A DNA stretch of 64,000 bases from Globisporangium splendens (lineage: Eukaryota > Oomycota > Peronosporomycetes > Pythiales > Pythiaceae), in assembly GCA_006386115.1 (NCBI GenBank), contig VFIW01000019.1, positions 434,001 through 498,000 on the forward strand. Reading direction: 5' to 3'. Shown here in pieces: positions 9,919-19,486 of this stretch; positions within the stretch are counted from its first letter, which is position 1; the number at the start of each line of letters is the position of its first letter. The notes beneath the pieces were generated by a model. That model was not told the DNA's origin, searched no databases, and saw nothing but the letters and a program-made list of their open reading frames with translations. Both the position numbers and the translations under genes were made by a program.

Positions 9919-10467
9919 TCAGTGATCGAAGTTCCTAGACTCGAGGATCGAGATCAAGTAGCTCAAGTAGTCTTCATCCAGCGATGACAACGACGAGTCA
10001 CTGTCCTCCGACGATCTCATTGCTTGCGACTCCATGGGTTCCGGTGCGATTTCTTCTCCTTTGTGTTCCTGTGACGAAGTCATCTGGTCAGCACTTGGCG
10101 GTGGAGTCCGTCTACGCATCGCGATCGCCATCGCGCTCAAGCCACGCCGTGTGGATTCCACTTGCGAAGCTAGCTCTTCATCCCCCGCGACGTCCTTGCA
10201 CAGCTCGATCATGTCCTCGTCGAGGCGGTGCTCGGAGCGCACTACTTTCTTGCGGTCCTTGCGGAGACCGCGGACGCGCCGCGCTACTTTCTCGTAATAC
10301 TTTTGCGCGTGAGTCTGCACTTGGCGTGCAGACCGAGTCCCGACGTGGTCCGCGATTGCCTTCCATGGCCCCTCCGGAAACGCCTTGAGCCCCGCGAGGA
10401 ACTTGTCGTGTTCTTCGGTTGTCCATACGCCGCGTTGCTCTGCGCGAGTGATGCTGTTATTGCCCAT
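9919..10467 (-). CDS. Myb-like transcription factor, SHAQKYF class (copy 1)
   Basis: A 182-aa single-exon protein. One Myb repeat occupies about residues 12-60: RGVWTTEEHDKFL, then GPWKAIADHV, then RSARQVQTHAQKYYEKV, matching the plant/protist SHAQKYF class (here THAQKYY). The domain is followed by a basic stretch (RRVRGLRKDRKKV) that could be a nuclear signal. The C-terminal half is acidic and Ser-rich and ends in a DEDYLSYLISIL motif shared with copy 2. The protein should bind DNA in the nucleus; the target genes are unknown. Paralogue 2 lies about 0.8 kb away on the same strand with exactly the same length. Confidence 0.9.
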   Translation of the reverse strand: MGNNSITRAEQRGVWTTEEHDKFLAGLKAFPEGPWKAIADHVGTRSARQVQTHAQKYYEKVARRVRGLRKDRKKVVRSEHRLDEDMIELCKDVAGDEELASQVESTRRGLSAMAIAMRRRTPPPSADQMTSSQEHKGEEIAPEPMESQAMRSSEDSDSSLSSLDEDYLSYLISILESRNFDH

Positions 10468-11280
10468 CTGTGCTTGATGAAGTTACTGCGTGGTTTGTGG
10501 TCCAAGCGCTGGGAAGCTCGTCAATGTGAAAATGAGTCCACCTGGTTCGACCATTATCGTCATCAAAGCAGTGTCCTTGGCGTTCAAACACCAGCTTCGT
10601 CTTGATTGGATTTCGACGCTCCGTCACTGAGCGGAGCTTGCTTACGGACCCAGACCCATCTCCTTGTAGTCATGTTTCCACGTTTCGCCATCCATATCTG
10701 TGTGTCACACGCCCCGCGTCAAGACGATTTGTGCACCAAGGTCACCAACACAGTGACTACCGCAATGCTAGCCGAGATGGCTACATCAGTCAGTAGAAAA
10801 TCGAACGAGGAAAATCATATGACTGACTGACGGACGACTCATCCTCACAGTGGGATCTCCTCACTGTGTGACCTGCAACTGTTACCCAGTCTGTGAATTT
10901 TCTCGTCGTCCCAAAAGGCAACATTGAACTCGCTGAAGGCACGTTTCTGCATGTCTCCAGGCGACACAGTCAAGCGTTTCTAAGAAATGGGGAAGCGCGC
11001 GCTGTGATGTTTCTTCGATGCTGCTGGAACAGAAGAGCACTTGCAGTATGCGAACATTCTTTAGAGACTCAGTTGTCATGAGCAATGAAGCTTTGGAAGC
11101 CTTTCGGACTGGCTAGGGATCAATTAGCCTCGCGCATGGCAGCTGGCAAGCAAGATAACCCCAGGGACTCACAAATTGTAATTGGTTCGTAACAAAGCAA
11201 CAGTGGGACACGAAAACAATGAGTGGAGCATCAAAAATGAACCTGTGATTAAATAATACTCTGTAGTTTGAAGTGAGACA
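10468..11280. other. Spacer between the two Myb genes
   Basis: This is upstream sequence of copy 1 and downstream sequence of copy 2. No further gene or repeat is recognised. The spacer is not itself a copy of the flank of the other Myb gene. Confidence 0.4.
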
Positions 11281-11829
11281 CTACGACGACGGCGAGCTGT
11301 TACCGAGCTCTTGTGAGTCGAGAATCGCGATGAGAAAGTTCAAGCAGTCTTCGTCGAGGAAGTGCAAGGACGAGTCGCTATCTCCAGACATGCAGCTGTC
11401 GTCGACCGTCATTGGAGTGGGATGGCTGACCTGCGCTCCAGTCGAATGGCTTGTCTTACTGCTGCTAGACGCACTTGGGGACATGCGCACATTTGCCTTC
11501 AAACCTCGAGAAGCAAGAGCAGCGACGTCTTTGTCAGCTACGCGCAGCTCGAAGAGGGCTTCGTCAATGCGGTGCTCGGAGCGCACTACTTTCTTGCGGT
11601 CCTTGCGGAGACCGCGGACGCGCCGCGCTACTTTCTCGTAATACTTTTGCGCGTGAGTCTGCACTTGGCGTGCAGACCGAGTCCCGACGTGGTCCGCGAT
11701 TGCCTTCCATGGCCCCTCCGGAAACGCCTTGAGCCCCGCGAGGAACTTGTCGTGTTCTTCGGTTGTCCACACGCCGCGACCAACATGAGTAGAGTCATCG
11801 GAGGTGGTGGTGTGCTGGGCATTGTTCAT
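11281..11829 (-). CDS. Myb-like transcription factor, SHAQKYF class (copy 2)
   Basis: A 182-aa protein if the ATG at 11829 is used; a longer frame extends to 12003, but this start gives the same length as copy 1 and begins MNNAQH next to the Myb repeat. The Myb repeat and following basic region are identical to copy 1. The rest differs: Ser/Thr-rich middle, then an acidic end with DSDSSLHFLDEDCLNFLIAIL, which parallels the copy 1 tail. The DNA of the Myb block (11569-11778) differs from copy 1 (10225-10434) at only one position, while the flanking codons are diverged. Confidence 0.9.
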   Translation of the reverse strand: MNNAQHTTTSDDSTHVGRGVWTTEEHDKFLAGLKAFPEGPWKAIADHVGTRSARQVQTHAQKYYEKVARRVRGLRKDRKKVVRSEHRIDEALFELRVADKDVAALASRGLKANVRMSPSASSSSKTSHSTGAQVSHPTPMTVDDSCMSGDSDSSLHFLDEDCLNFLIAILDSQELGNSSPSS

Positions 11830-13202
11830 TTGTGTACGAAGTATCGTTGTGATCCAGCTACTGGCTTGGAGAGTAATTGAGAAATGAAGAAGGCTGTGAG
11901 CGCACAACATTTGTAAAAGCAACGGATGTGAACCCAAATGCCTCAGAACGCGTTTAGTCGATATTCCGAGTATCGAAATAGGACCCTGGATTCTGGTCCT
12001 CACTCAAGTACGACTGGACCATCCCCCGTCTCGCAGTGTCCAACGTGCCTCTCCACTGCAACGAGAGACGCGCCGCTGACCCCCGTCTACCGCTCGAGGT
12101 TTCTTCAGCGCTGAGGGAGGGAGGACTGAAGCTTCGACTAAGCGAGTCGCTGCAGAGAGTGGGTCGCATCCCCATTTTGCAAGTCAAACGTGGGATCCGC
12201 ACCAAGGTGTCACTTGAGAATGGATTTTCAAGGATACTTTTACCTGTTAATCTACCGTATCTATCAACAGTAGCACGATATTGATACATTGTGACTGGTT
12301 TAGAATGATTGTTACTGTACATTGTTGCTGTAGAGGTTGCTCTTGACCATAGAAAGTGCAGTTTTAGCCTGGATTTTCCTGGTCAAATCGACTAATCGTG
12401 GGATCGCCGTTCGTTCACATGGCATTTCATCGCTGTTGTGGATACATCGGCGCACTCCTCACAACCACACCACCACGTACGCTGAGCGCGATCGCCAAGC
12501 TTCACGCCATTCACTCACTTGCATAGAAGGCATTTCTTGTAATGAGAGCGAGTGAGTAGCAGCCCAGACACAAAACGAATGGCCATCAGGAAACCGAAGG
12601 TAGAGTGCGGAGGGTTTTGGACGCCTGCTAGATTTGCGAAGCCTACATATGTGATGGTCGTCAAAAGCCCGACTTGCCGTTCTCGGCTGGGTGTGAGAGA
12701 GCGAGTGCGCATGTGTTTCAAGCTGGTATGGTACCTAGCAACGTTCGCTTCTCAAGGGTCTCTCTCTCGCTGCTAGGAAACGGTCGTGCTGCAATCGTGT
12801 GTTTTGCTCCGAAACCTTCTGAGTTTATGCATGGGTAATACGCTCTTGGACCCTTTCTGAAGCCGATAGACCCCGCAGTGCATTCCTTCGATGGATTGAA
12901 ACGGATAGAGCCGTTTGCATCTTGTTTGCCAGCTGATCCGTCTTTCTTTCGCGGCGCAGAGCGTAATGGACACGCATGTGTGCTGTTCTCGCTGCGTTCT
13001 GGTTGGTTTCTCGCGCATTCGTCTCCAACGAAAAGATAACAGAACGCACCAAGAGCCTTCCTCTCGCGTGCGTCCCCCGCTCGAGTGGTGAGCAGGCGCT
13101 CGTGCTCTTATGCACCCCGTGGTGCCCAAGTTCACCTTTATGCTTTTGCCACCTCATTCGTGAAAAAGCGCTCTCCCTGGCATTTGCACAATACACCCAA
13201 GC
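11830..13202. other. Intergenic, no supported gene
   Basis: This is the upstream region of the Myb copy 2 gene and of the LPMO gene. The minus-strand open frame at 12825-13484 overlaps the LPMO start and has no domain. Nothing else is recognised. Confidence 0.4.
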
Positions 13203-15248
13203 ATGAAAGCAGCTTCGCGTTGGACCAGCAGCGCCGTGGCAGCCAGCGTTGCGCTTGGATTTCTCTCCAACCTCGCGTCCACGTCCGCGCACTCGTGGCT
13301 TGAATGTACGGATTACCGCTTCGCCCCGGGTTCCACAGACGCCCGCGTGTGGAACCCGTCGCTTTGCCAGGGTCGAGCGCGTTGCGGTCGAAAGCAAATG
13401 GACGTCAGCTTTGGCGTCGACACGGGCTTCAATGCACATACGAGCACGAAATGTCAATGTGAGCGAGACGACGCGGAAAACCAAGGCGCTAGGAAAGCAC
13501 CGGTCGCGTCGTACACCCCCGGGCAGCGAGTCTGTCTAGCGTACCCGCCCAAGAACCACGTAGCAGATAAAGCCTGCACGAACGAGTTCGTCCCCGATGC
13601 CGGCGTGCGGATCACGCGCACAGCCGTCAATCCAACGTCGGATGACCCAAGTGCGTTTCTCAAGGACTACGAGCAGAACAACGGCAAGCACGTGAACGGC
13701 CAAGTCGACTACAAGGGTTTCCAGAACTGCCCGAACTTCTGCCAAGACAAAGAGCATGCGCTGTGCACCATGTGCTTTGACCTGGAAAACGACATCGCAC
13801 CTGGCGAGTACACGTTCAAGTGGGTCTGGTCGTTCAACTCGGTAGACGATGCGTATACGACTTGCTGGGAAGCGAGTGTCGGGTTGAATGCTGCTGGTGG
13901 TGGTAGTGGCGTAGGCATGGACGACAGTAATGGGAAGGATGGCGAGAATGGTGACGGTGGGGAGAACGAACGCTCCACGGAAGGCTCACCGTCCGTCACT
14001 CCAAGCCCCACAGCCACACCATCACCAGTTTCAAGCCCAACACCAGTGGCTTCGGCAGCACCTACCTCGAGCGACGAGTTTGGTCCCGATTGTGAAGATG
14101 AGCTCGAAATGCCGGAACCACTGTCGTCCTCGAGTGGAGGCGAGGTCGGCGCGGAGGAGGACTGTGAGGACGAGCTGGATATGGCCGAGTCCTCCGAAGA
14201 TGGTGGTGATTGTGACGATGAGCTCGAGATCCCAGATACGTCCCAATCACCATCGCGCACTGGAAATGGCACAGGGAACGAGGGTGAAGTGGGTGGAGAA
14301 GGCGAGTATGAACCAGCGGACGAACAAGGGACTGGAGCCCAGTCGTCAGAGGCGGAAGGTGGTGAAGATCCTGGCTGTTCGCTTGGACTTCCGATCGCAG
14401 GTGCATCCAGCGCTCCGAGATCGGAGAGCGTCCATGGTGATCGAACACAGCCTCCAGCGCCGCAACCCGTTGACGAGTCAAAGACCGCGGGTGCTCAGTC
14501 GAACACAAACACTCAGATGCATCATCACAACGGTCACCAAGGGCAACCTGGATTTCGCCATGGTAAGTCAGAGAATGACCACGATCACAATGCGCCTCAG
14601 AGCCAAGAACCACACCCCACAACACCAGCTACTGAAATTGGCGCTGAGAGCAACGATTACACCGAAGGAGCTGAGGTTGGCGGTGAGGCCAACGGCGGTG
14701 TCAAGGGCACAGAGAGTGAGGACGACAGTGATTGCCAGAATGGACTCCCGATCGCAAACGCCCCGGGGGAGAATCCTGGCTCTCAGCATTCCGAGAGTGG
14801 CCACGCACCTCAGGGCTCCGAAGCATATGCTTCCGAGACCACAACAACTAGTCAGGTTGGCGCTGAGGCCAATAGCGGCACTGAGTCGGAGAACACTGGT
14901 GGCGTTGTCGACCTTGTGATGTCAAACCAAGGTAGTGCAGCGGGGGAGAGCGGGGACGAATATGACGGGACTCTGGATGAAGACGTGACTTCGACGCCAT
15001 CAGCGACGCCAGACCCTAATGCAAGTGGCGACGATGAAGATGACTGCACTAATGCGAGTCCCCTTCCCTACGCATACGGCTCGAAAGGCAGTGGTGCGGA
15101 CGAGAAGACACCCGAGCCAACGACTCCTGTAGCTCGCGGCGACGCGGGTGATCATGGTCATGACCATCCGCATGCCTACTCGTTTAACAACGGAGCTGAC
15201 TACAATGGTGGCGTCGTGCACCCCGAGCACAACAAACAGACCCTGTAG
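13203..15248 (+). CDS. AA17-like lytic polysaccharide monooxygenase with long acidic tail
   Basis: A 681-aa secreted protein. The signal peptide is residues 1-29 (STSA, then HSWLEC), leaving His30 as the mature N-terminus, which is the first ligand of the LPMO copper histidine brace. A second candidate ligand is His119 (YPPKNHVAD). The catalytic domain runs to about residue 230 and has many cysteines (35, 55, 61, 84, 86, 111, 125 and later pairs), as in the oomycete AA17 family. Studied AA17 members cleave homogalacturonan pectin oxidatively. The remaining 450 residues are low-complexity, rich in Asp/Glu, Ser, Pro, Gly and His, with repeats such as DCEDELEMPE / DCEDELDMAE / DCDDELEIPD and CxxGLPIA. 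No cellulose-binding module or anchor was recognised. Single exon. Confidence 0.87.
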   Translation: MKAASRWTSSAVAASVALGFLSNLASTSAHSWLECTDYRFAPGSTDARVWNPSLCQGRARCGRKQMDVSFGVDTGFNAHTSTKCQCERDDAENQGARKAPVASYTPGQRVCLAYPPKNHVADKACTNEFVPDAGVRITRTAVNPTSDDPSAFLKDYEQNNGKHVNGQVDYKGFQNCPNFCQDKEHALCTMCFDLENDIAPGEYTFKWVWSFNSVDDAYTTCWEASVGLNAAGGGSGVGMDDSNGKDGENGDGGENERSTEGSPSVTPSPTATPSPVSSPTPVASAAPTSSDEFGPDCEDELEMPEPLSSSSGGEVGAEEDCEDELDMAESSEDGGDCDDELEIPDTSQSPSRTGNGTGNEGEVGGEGEYEPADEQGTGAQSSEAEGGEDPGCSLGLPIAGASSAPRSESVHGDRTQPPAPQPVDESKTAGAQSNTNTQMHHHNGHQGQPGFRHGKSENDHDHNAPQSQEPHPTTPATEIGAESNDYTEGAEVGGEANGGVKGTESEDDSDCQNGLPIANAPGENPGSQHSESGHAPQGSEAYASETTTTSQVGAEANSGTESENTGGVVDLVMSNQGSAAGESGDEYDGTLDEDVTSTPSATPDPNASGDDEDDCTNASPLPYAYGSKGSGADEKTPEPTTPVARGDAGDHGHDHPHAYSFNNGADYNGGVVHPEHNKQTL

Positions 15249-15718
15249 TTGCTTCGTTTTGCGTCCTTTGTGTATGTCTGCATCCCTTGTGAGAGTTTTA
15301 TTGTGCACTTCAGTATAAATCGATGTGGCTTTACAAAATGGTCATTCTTTGTTTCCATCTGAAATGCTGTCTGAAGATGAGATGCACGAGTGTTCAAGGA
15401 TGAAGGCAGCAGTTCGAAAGTAAGGCATTGCATTCAGCGCCAACCTTACGAAAGAAAGTGTTCTTCCCACCGAGCTTCATTGTGGATAAAGACACGCATC
15501 ATCGAACGTCTCAACCAAATCGCTGGACTTCTCACTCATGTTCATGAACGTCATGTGTCTTTTTCGGACTCACCACTTTCTTTCGAGTTGGGCAATCACG
15601 TAAGCGAATGACCACCGCTGTCGGTGCTGCGCTTGTGCACACCAAAACCCTCTGAACTGTTCGAGCAAACAAGCAAATTCGCAGCGCTAGAGAGACTTCC
15701 TGTTATGACTCGCGTCCA
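15249..15718. other. Intergenic, no supported gene
   Basis: This is the downstream flank of the LPMO gene. Nothing was recognised on either strand. Confidence 0.4.
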
Positions 15719-17912
15719 CTATCGACTGAGAGCCATCGATCTCGCAACATCTGCAGGCGTCCCCTGATTGCTTGGAGGTGTGCTTTGTTCGTGTGCATCT
15801 CTCCCATTGCTGCTAGTGACAGGTAATTTCCCACGAGGCTTGATCGCTTCCGATGATGCCTCGACCAAGACGTGAATATATCCGCGCAGTGATCTGAATT
15901 TGTTTCCGAAGTACTCTGATTCGATAATCTGTTTCGAGGGTCTCTTTATAAGGTGAGGTATATTTAGGTTCATCGTCGTGACCTACAATATCCATTCTCC
16001 TACCTAATCTTCATTGCGAATTTCATCTAGGAGTGTAAATGTGTCTACAGCGCGGATTGCAATAGATCACTTCTAACTGCTAAATAATCTTTGACCAGGA
16101 TGGCATGTTCTCTTGGTCCTATGTGAGGCTGCCTTGTGTTGTCCAATAACCTTGGGTCTTCCGAACTTCGCACAAGCCAATGCATGACGTCGTTGTCAAG
16201 ATCCTGGGTGAGATTGTTGAAAGCAGCTCGATGAGTTGGGAAGTGAACCTGCGCTGAGGTTCTGGTGTCCATGGCTAGGTTGGCGGCTGAGTCCACCATC
16301 TTGTTGAAGGCACGGTAGTGATGGTACCATCCTCGGATGTCGATGCAATCCGCGAGTCGTCAACTTGTCTGGTATAAACGTGCCAATCGGTGCTGTCGAG
16401 GGGACCGATGCATTCTCTGTTGGGAGATAATGAGTGCACTGTCTCCAATCACGTACAATGGTTCGAAGTGACTGCGTTGGGCTTCTCGGAGACCATGTAT
16501 GAGACCCCAGTACTCGGCAAAGTTGTTGGTCGTGTCCTTCCTGCTATACGCCATGCTGGCGACCCAAATTAAGCTGGCTGTGTGCGAGTTTTCATGGACA
16601 CGCACGATAATGGATCCAGCCCCTCCTGGTCCTGGATTGCCGCGTGATCCACCATCGAAAAACAACAGGTAAACACCGCGAGTATCACTTGGAGTCAAGG
16701 GGATGGCGTCGGTTTGGCTGAGAAAGCAGTCGACATATGCCTTGAGAACTGCCGCAACCGTGTGACCGTCCGAGTCTCCAGCTTGCGCTTCAGCGAGTCG
16801 TGTGAGGTTTCGCATTCCTGCCTCTAATCTGGTCATCATGACCGCCATCTCAGCAGTCGATTCGATTGGATCCGAATCCATGTGTCGCAGATGCGCACAC
16901 CAAATGGTCTGTATGAGCGACGCGCTCATATATCGCCACAGCATGTGTGCGACGTGATAGAGATGATCTTGGAGATGTTCATTGGAGAACTTGTGTCCGA
17001 TAATGTGTCTCTTGATCGTGGTCCATGCATGCCTCGGAGTATCTGGTAGATCCAGACTGAAGATCCAGATTGTGGGGTCGTGACCAGGAGTGATTCCGAT
17101 CTTCGCCCATAGCGCATAAAAGTAGTTCCACACCAGTTTGGCTTTCGGATACTCCCAGAGTAGATGTTGAACAGAAGATTGGACAACTTGGGAGCATTCG
17201 GGATTCGAGCAGGATAGATCAGCTTTCTCCTAGTTCCACATGGAGAGTCGGTTGGCTTTCAGCCGGAGAAGAGTCTGGGCTGTATAAGCAGTAATCCCTG
17301 GGATGTTGTGTAATTCGCTCCATTGGATTAATTGCAGTCATGGCCACAGAGATCCTGCTGTATGGACAGCTTTGTTGACTGCTGCATCTCGAGTATCTTT
17401 GCCAATTTGTGTCCTCGTTGCTGCAACTTGTTGCCGATAGAAAGATCTGGTGTTATTATATCGTCCGTTGCCACCCCATAGTTGCACGATTCTTGTGAAG
17501 CGTGGATGTGCATGGAACGACACCTTCTGCCCGTTCAAGTCTCTTGTTGCCATGACGTCACAGTCTATTGCGGAGTGAACTGTATGCGTAGCTTTGACTA
17601 GGGTCGTGTCGACGTGGGTCAGAGTTGCTTCACTGGTGTGCAGATGTTTCGAGGGTCTCGATTTCGGATACCGGGCACGAACGTCCTTAATGGTCATCGC
17701 GAAAGACTTGCATCAGTGTCCTCGTCGTCCTTCAGCCATGCATAGTTCCTCGCACTTCCCCAATACAGAGTCAACTTGCTTGGTGCACATGAACACCGTT
17801 CATACATCTGCACGCAATAGATAGCCTCTTTGGCGTCGTACACGTTTGCATCCTCCGCAACCTCCACGAGAAAGGTGCCGCCTTCTCCATGCACTGCGCA
17901 CCACAGCGTCAT
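15719..17912 (-). pseudogene. Crinkler (CRN)-like effector pseudogene split by LINE copy A
   Basis: The N-terminal part lies at 17645-17912 and begins MTLWCAVHGEGG, followed by a ubiquitin-like fold sequence and a degenerate LFLAK-type motif (LTLYWGSAR), then WLKDDED. This is the layout of oomycete CRN effectors, which enter plant nuclei and disturb host cells. A frame change occurs near 17703. At 17645-17659 the frame meets the target site of a 1.7-kb retrotransposon and continues on its far side (15719-15944), where an IHVLVEAS segment resembles the end of the CRN DWL region. There is no classical signal peptide, as in many CRNs. With a frameshift and a large insertion it is a dead gene. 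Confidence 0.75.
15945..17644 (-). mobile_element. 5'-truncated LINE-type element, copy A (zinc finger + RNase H tail)
   Basis: This copy is flanked by a 15-bp target duplication TGTTTCGAGGGTCTC (15930-15944 and 17645-17659). On the minus strand it encodes the end of a non-LTR polyprotein: a zf-RVT-like segment, then RNase H with DGGSRGNPGPGG, the FAEY, GDSALII and ADSAANLA blocks. The element ends 3' with CTCACCTTATAAA, like the other copies. A nonsense change (CGA to TGA in copy A) interrupts the RNase H, and an in-frame TAG upstream (near 17235) is shared with copy C. No RT domain is present, so it is truncated and non-autonomous. Confidence 0.88.
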
Positions 17913-18195
17913 CGTTTTCGTTTTTCGTTGAAGCAAGCTGGACATGTTTCCTACTTTGCGGAAAGTCCGACAGCAAGGAACTGCGTAATGACGGTCTTTG
18001 CACCAACATCCTTCAATCTGCAATTCCTGCCACGTGAACTTCAATCTCTATAACGACCACACATCGTTGTTGTCTATGATGGACACTGACGACAACGTCC
18101 AAGTCACACTCAATTTAACTGATGGTCCCCCAAACGGTAGTGATGAAGGGATATCCCAAGACGAACCATAGCAGCGTCGAAGCTGGCGGATTATC

Positions 18196-19382
18196 TTTAT
18201 AAGGTGAGGTATATTTAGGTTCATCTTCGTGACCTACAATATCCTTTCTCCTACCTATTCTTCATTGCGAATTTCATCTAGGAGTGTAAATGTGTCTACA
18301 GCGCGGTTTGCAATAGATCACTTCTGAATGCTAAATAATCTTTGACCAGGATGGCATGTTCTCTTGGTCCTATGTGAGGCTGCCTTGTGTTGTCCAATGA
18401 CCTTGGTTCTTCCGAACTTCGCATAAGCCAATGCATGACGTCGTTGTCAAGATCCTGGGTGAGATTGTTGAAAGCAGCTCTTTGAGTTGGGAAGTGAACC
18501 TGCGTTGAGGTTCTGGTGTCCATGGCTAGGTCGGCAGCTGAGTCCGCCATCTTGTTGAAGGCACGGTAGTGATGGACCATCCTCGGATGTCGATGCAATC
18601 CGCGAGTCGTCGACTTGTCTGGTATAAACGTGCCAATCGGTGCTGTCGAGGTGACCGATGCATTCTCTGTTGGGAGATAATGAGTGCACTGTCTCCAATC
18701 ACGTACAACGGTTCGAAGTGACTGTGTTGGGCTTCTCGGAGTCCATGTATGAGACCCTAGTACTCGGCAAAGTTGTTGGTCGTGTCCTTCCTGCTATTGG
18801 CCATGCTGACGGCCCAGATTAAACTGGCTGTGTGCGAATCCTTATGGACACGCACGATAATGGATCCAGTCCCTCCTGGTCCTGGATTACCGCGTGATCC
18901 ACCATCGAAAAACAACAGGTAAACGCCGCGAGTATCACTTGGAGTCAAGGGGATGGCGTCGGTTTGGTTGAGAAAGCAGTCGACATATGCCTTGAGAACT
19001 GCTGCAACCGTGTGACCGTCAGAGTCTCCAGCTTGCGCTTCAGCGAGTCGTGTGAGACTTCGCATTCCTGTCTCTAATCTGGTCATCATGATCGCCATCT
19101 CAGCAGTCGATTCGATTGGATCCGAATCCATGCGTCGCAGATGCGCACACCAAATGGTCTGTATGAGCGACGCGCTCATATATCGCCACAGCATGTGTGC
19201 GACGGGATAGAGATGATATTGGAGATGTTCATTGGAGCACTTGTGTCCGATAATGTGTCTCTTGATCGTGGTCCATGCATGCCTTGGAGTATCTGGTAAA
19301 TCCAGACTGAAGATCCAGATTGCGGGGTCGTGACCAGGAGTGATTCCGATCTTCGCCCATAGCGCATAAAAGTAGTTCCACA
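18196..19382 (-). mobile_element. 5'-truncated LINE-type element, copy B
   Basis: Same family as copy A but shorter. It is flanked by an 18-bp duplication CGAAGCTGGCGGATTATC (18178-18195 and 19383-19400). The 5' break lies within the MWNYFYALWAK region. It differs from copy A by scattered substitutions and by a 2-bp deletion near 18575 that shifts the RNase H frame. Together with copy C it forms a large inverted repeat of about 1.2 kb arms. Confidence 0.88.
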
Positions 19383-19486
19383 CGAAGCTGGCGGATTATC
19401 GATGGTAGCAATCAATCAAGAGCCAGCTATCTAATCTCAACTAAATATTTCTACCATACCGCAAGTTTCATGAGCATGCACAAACA

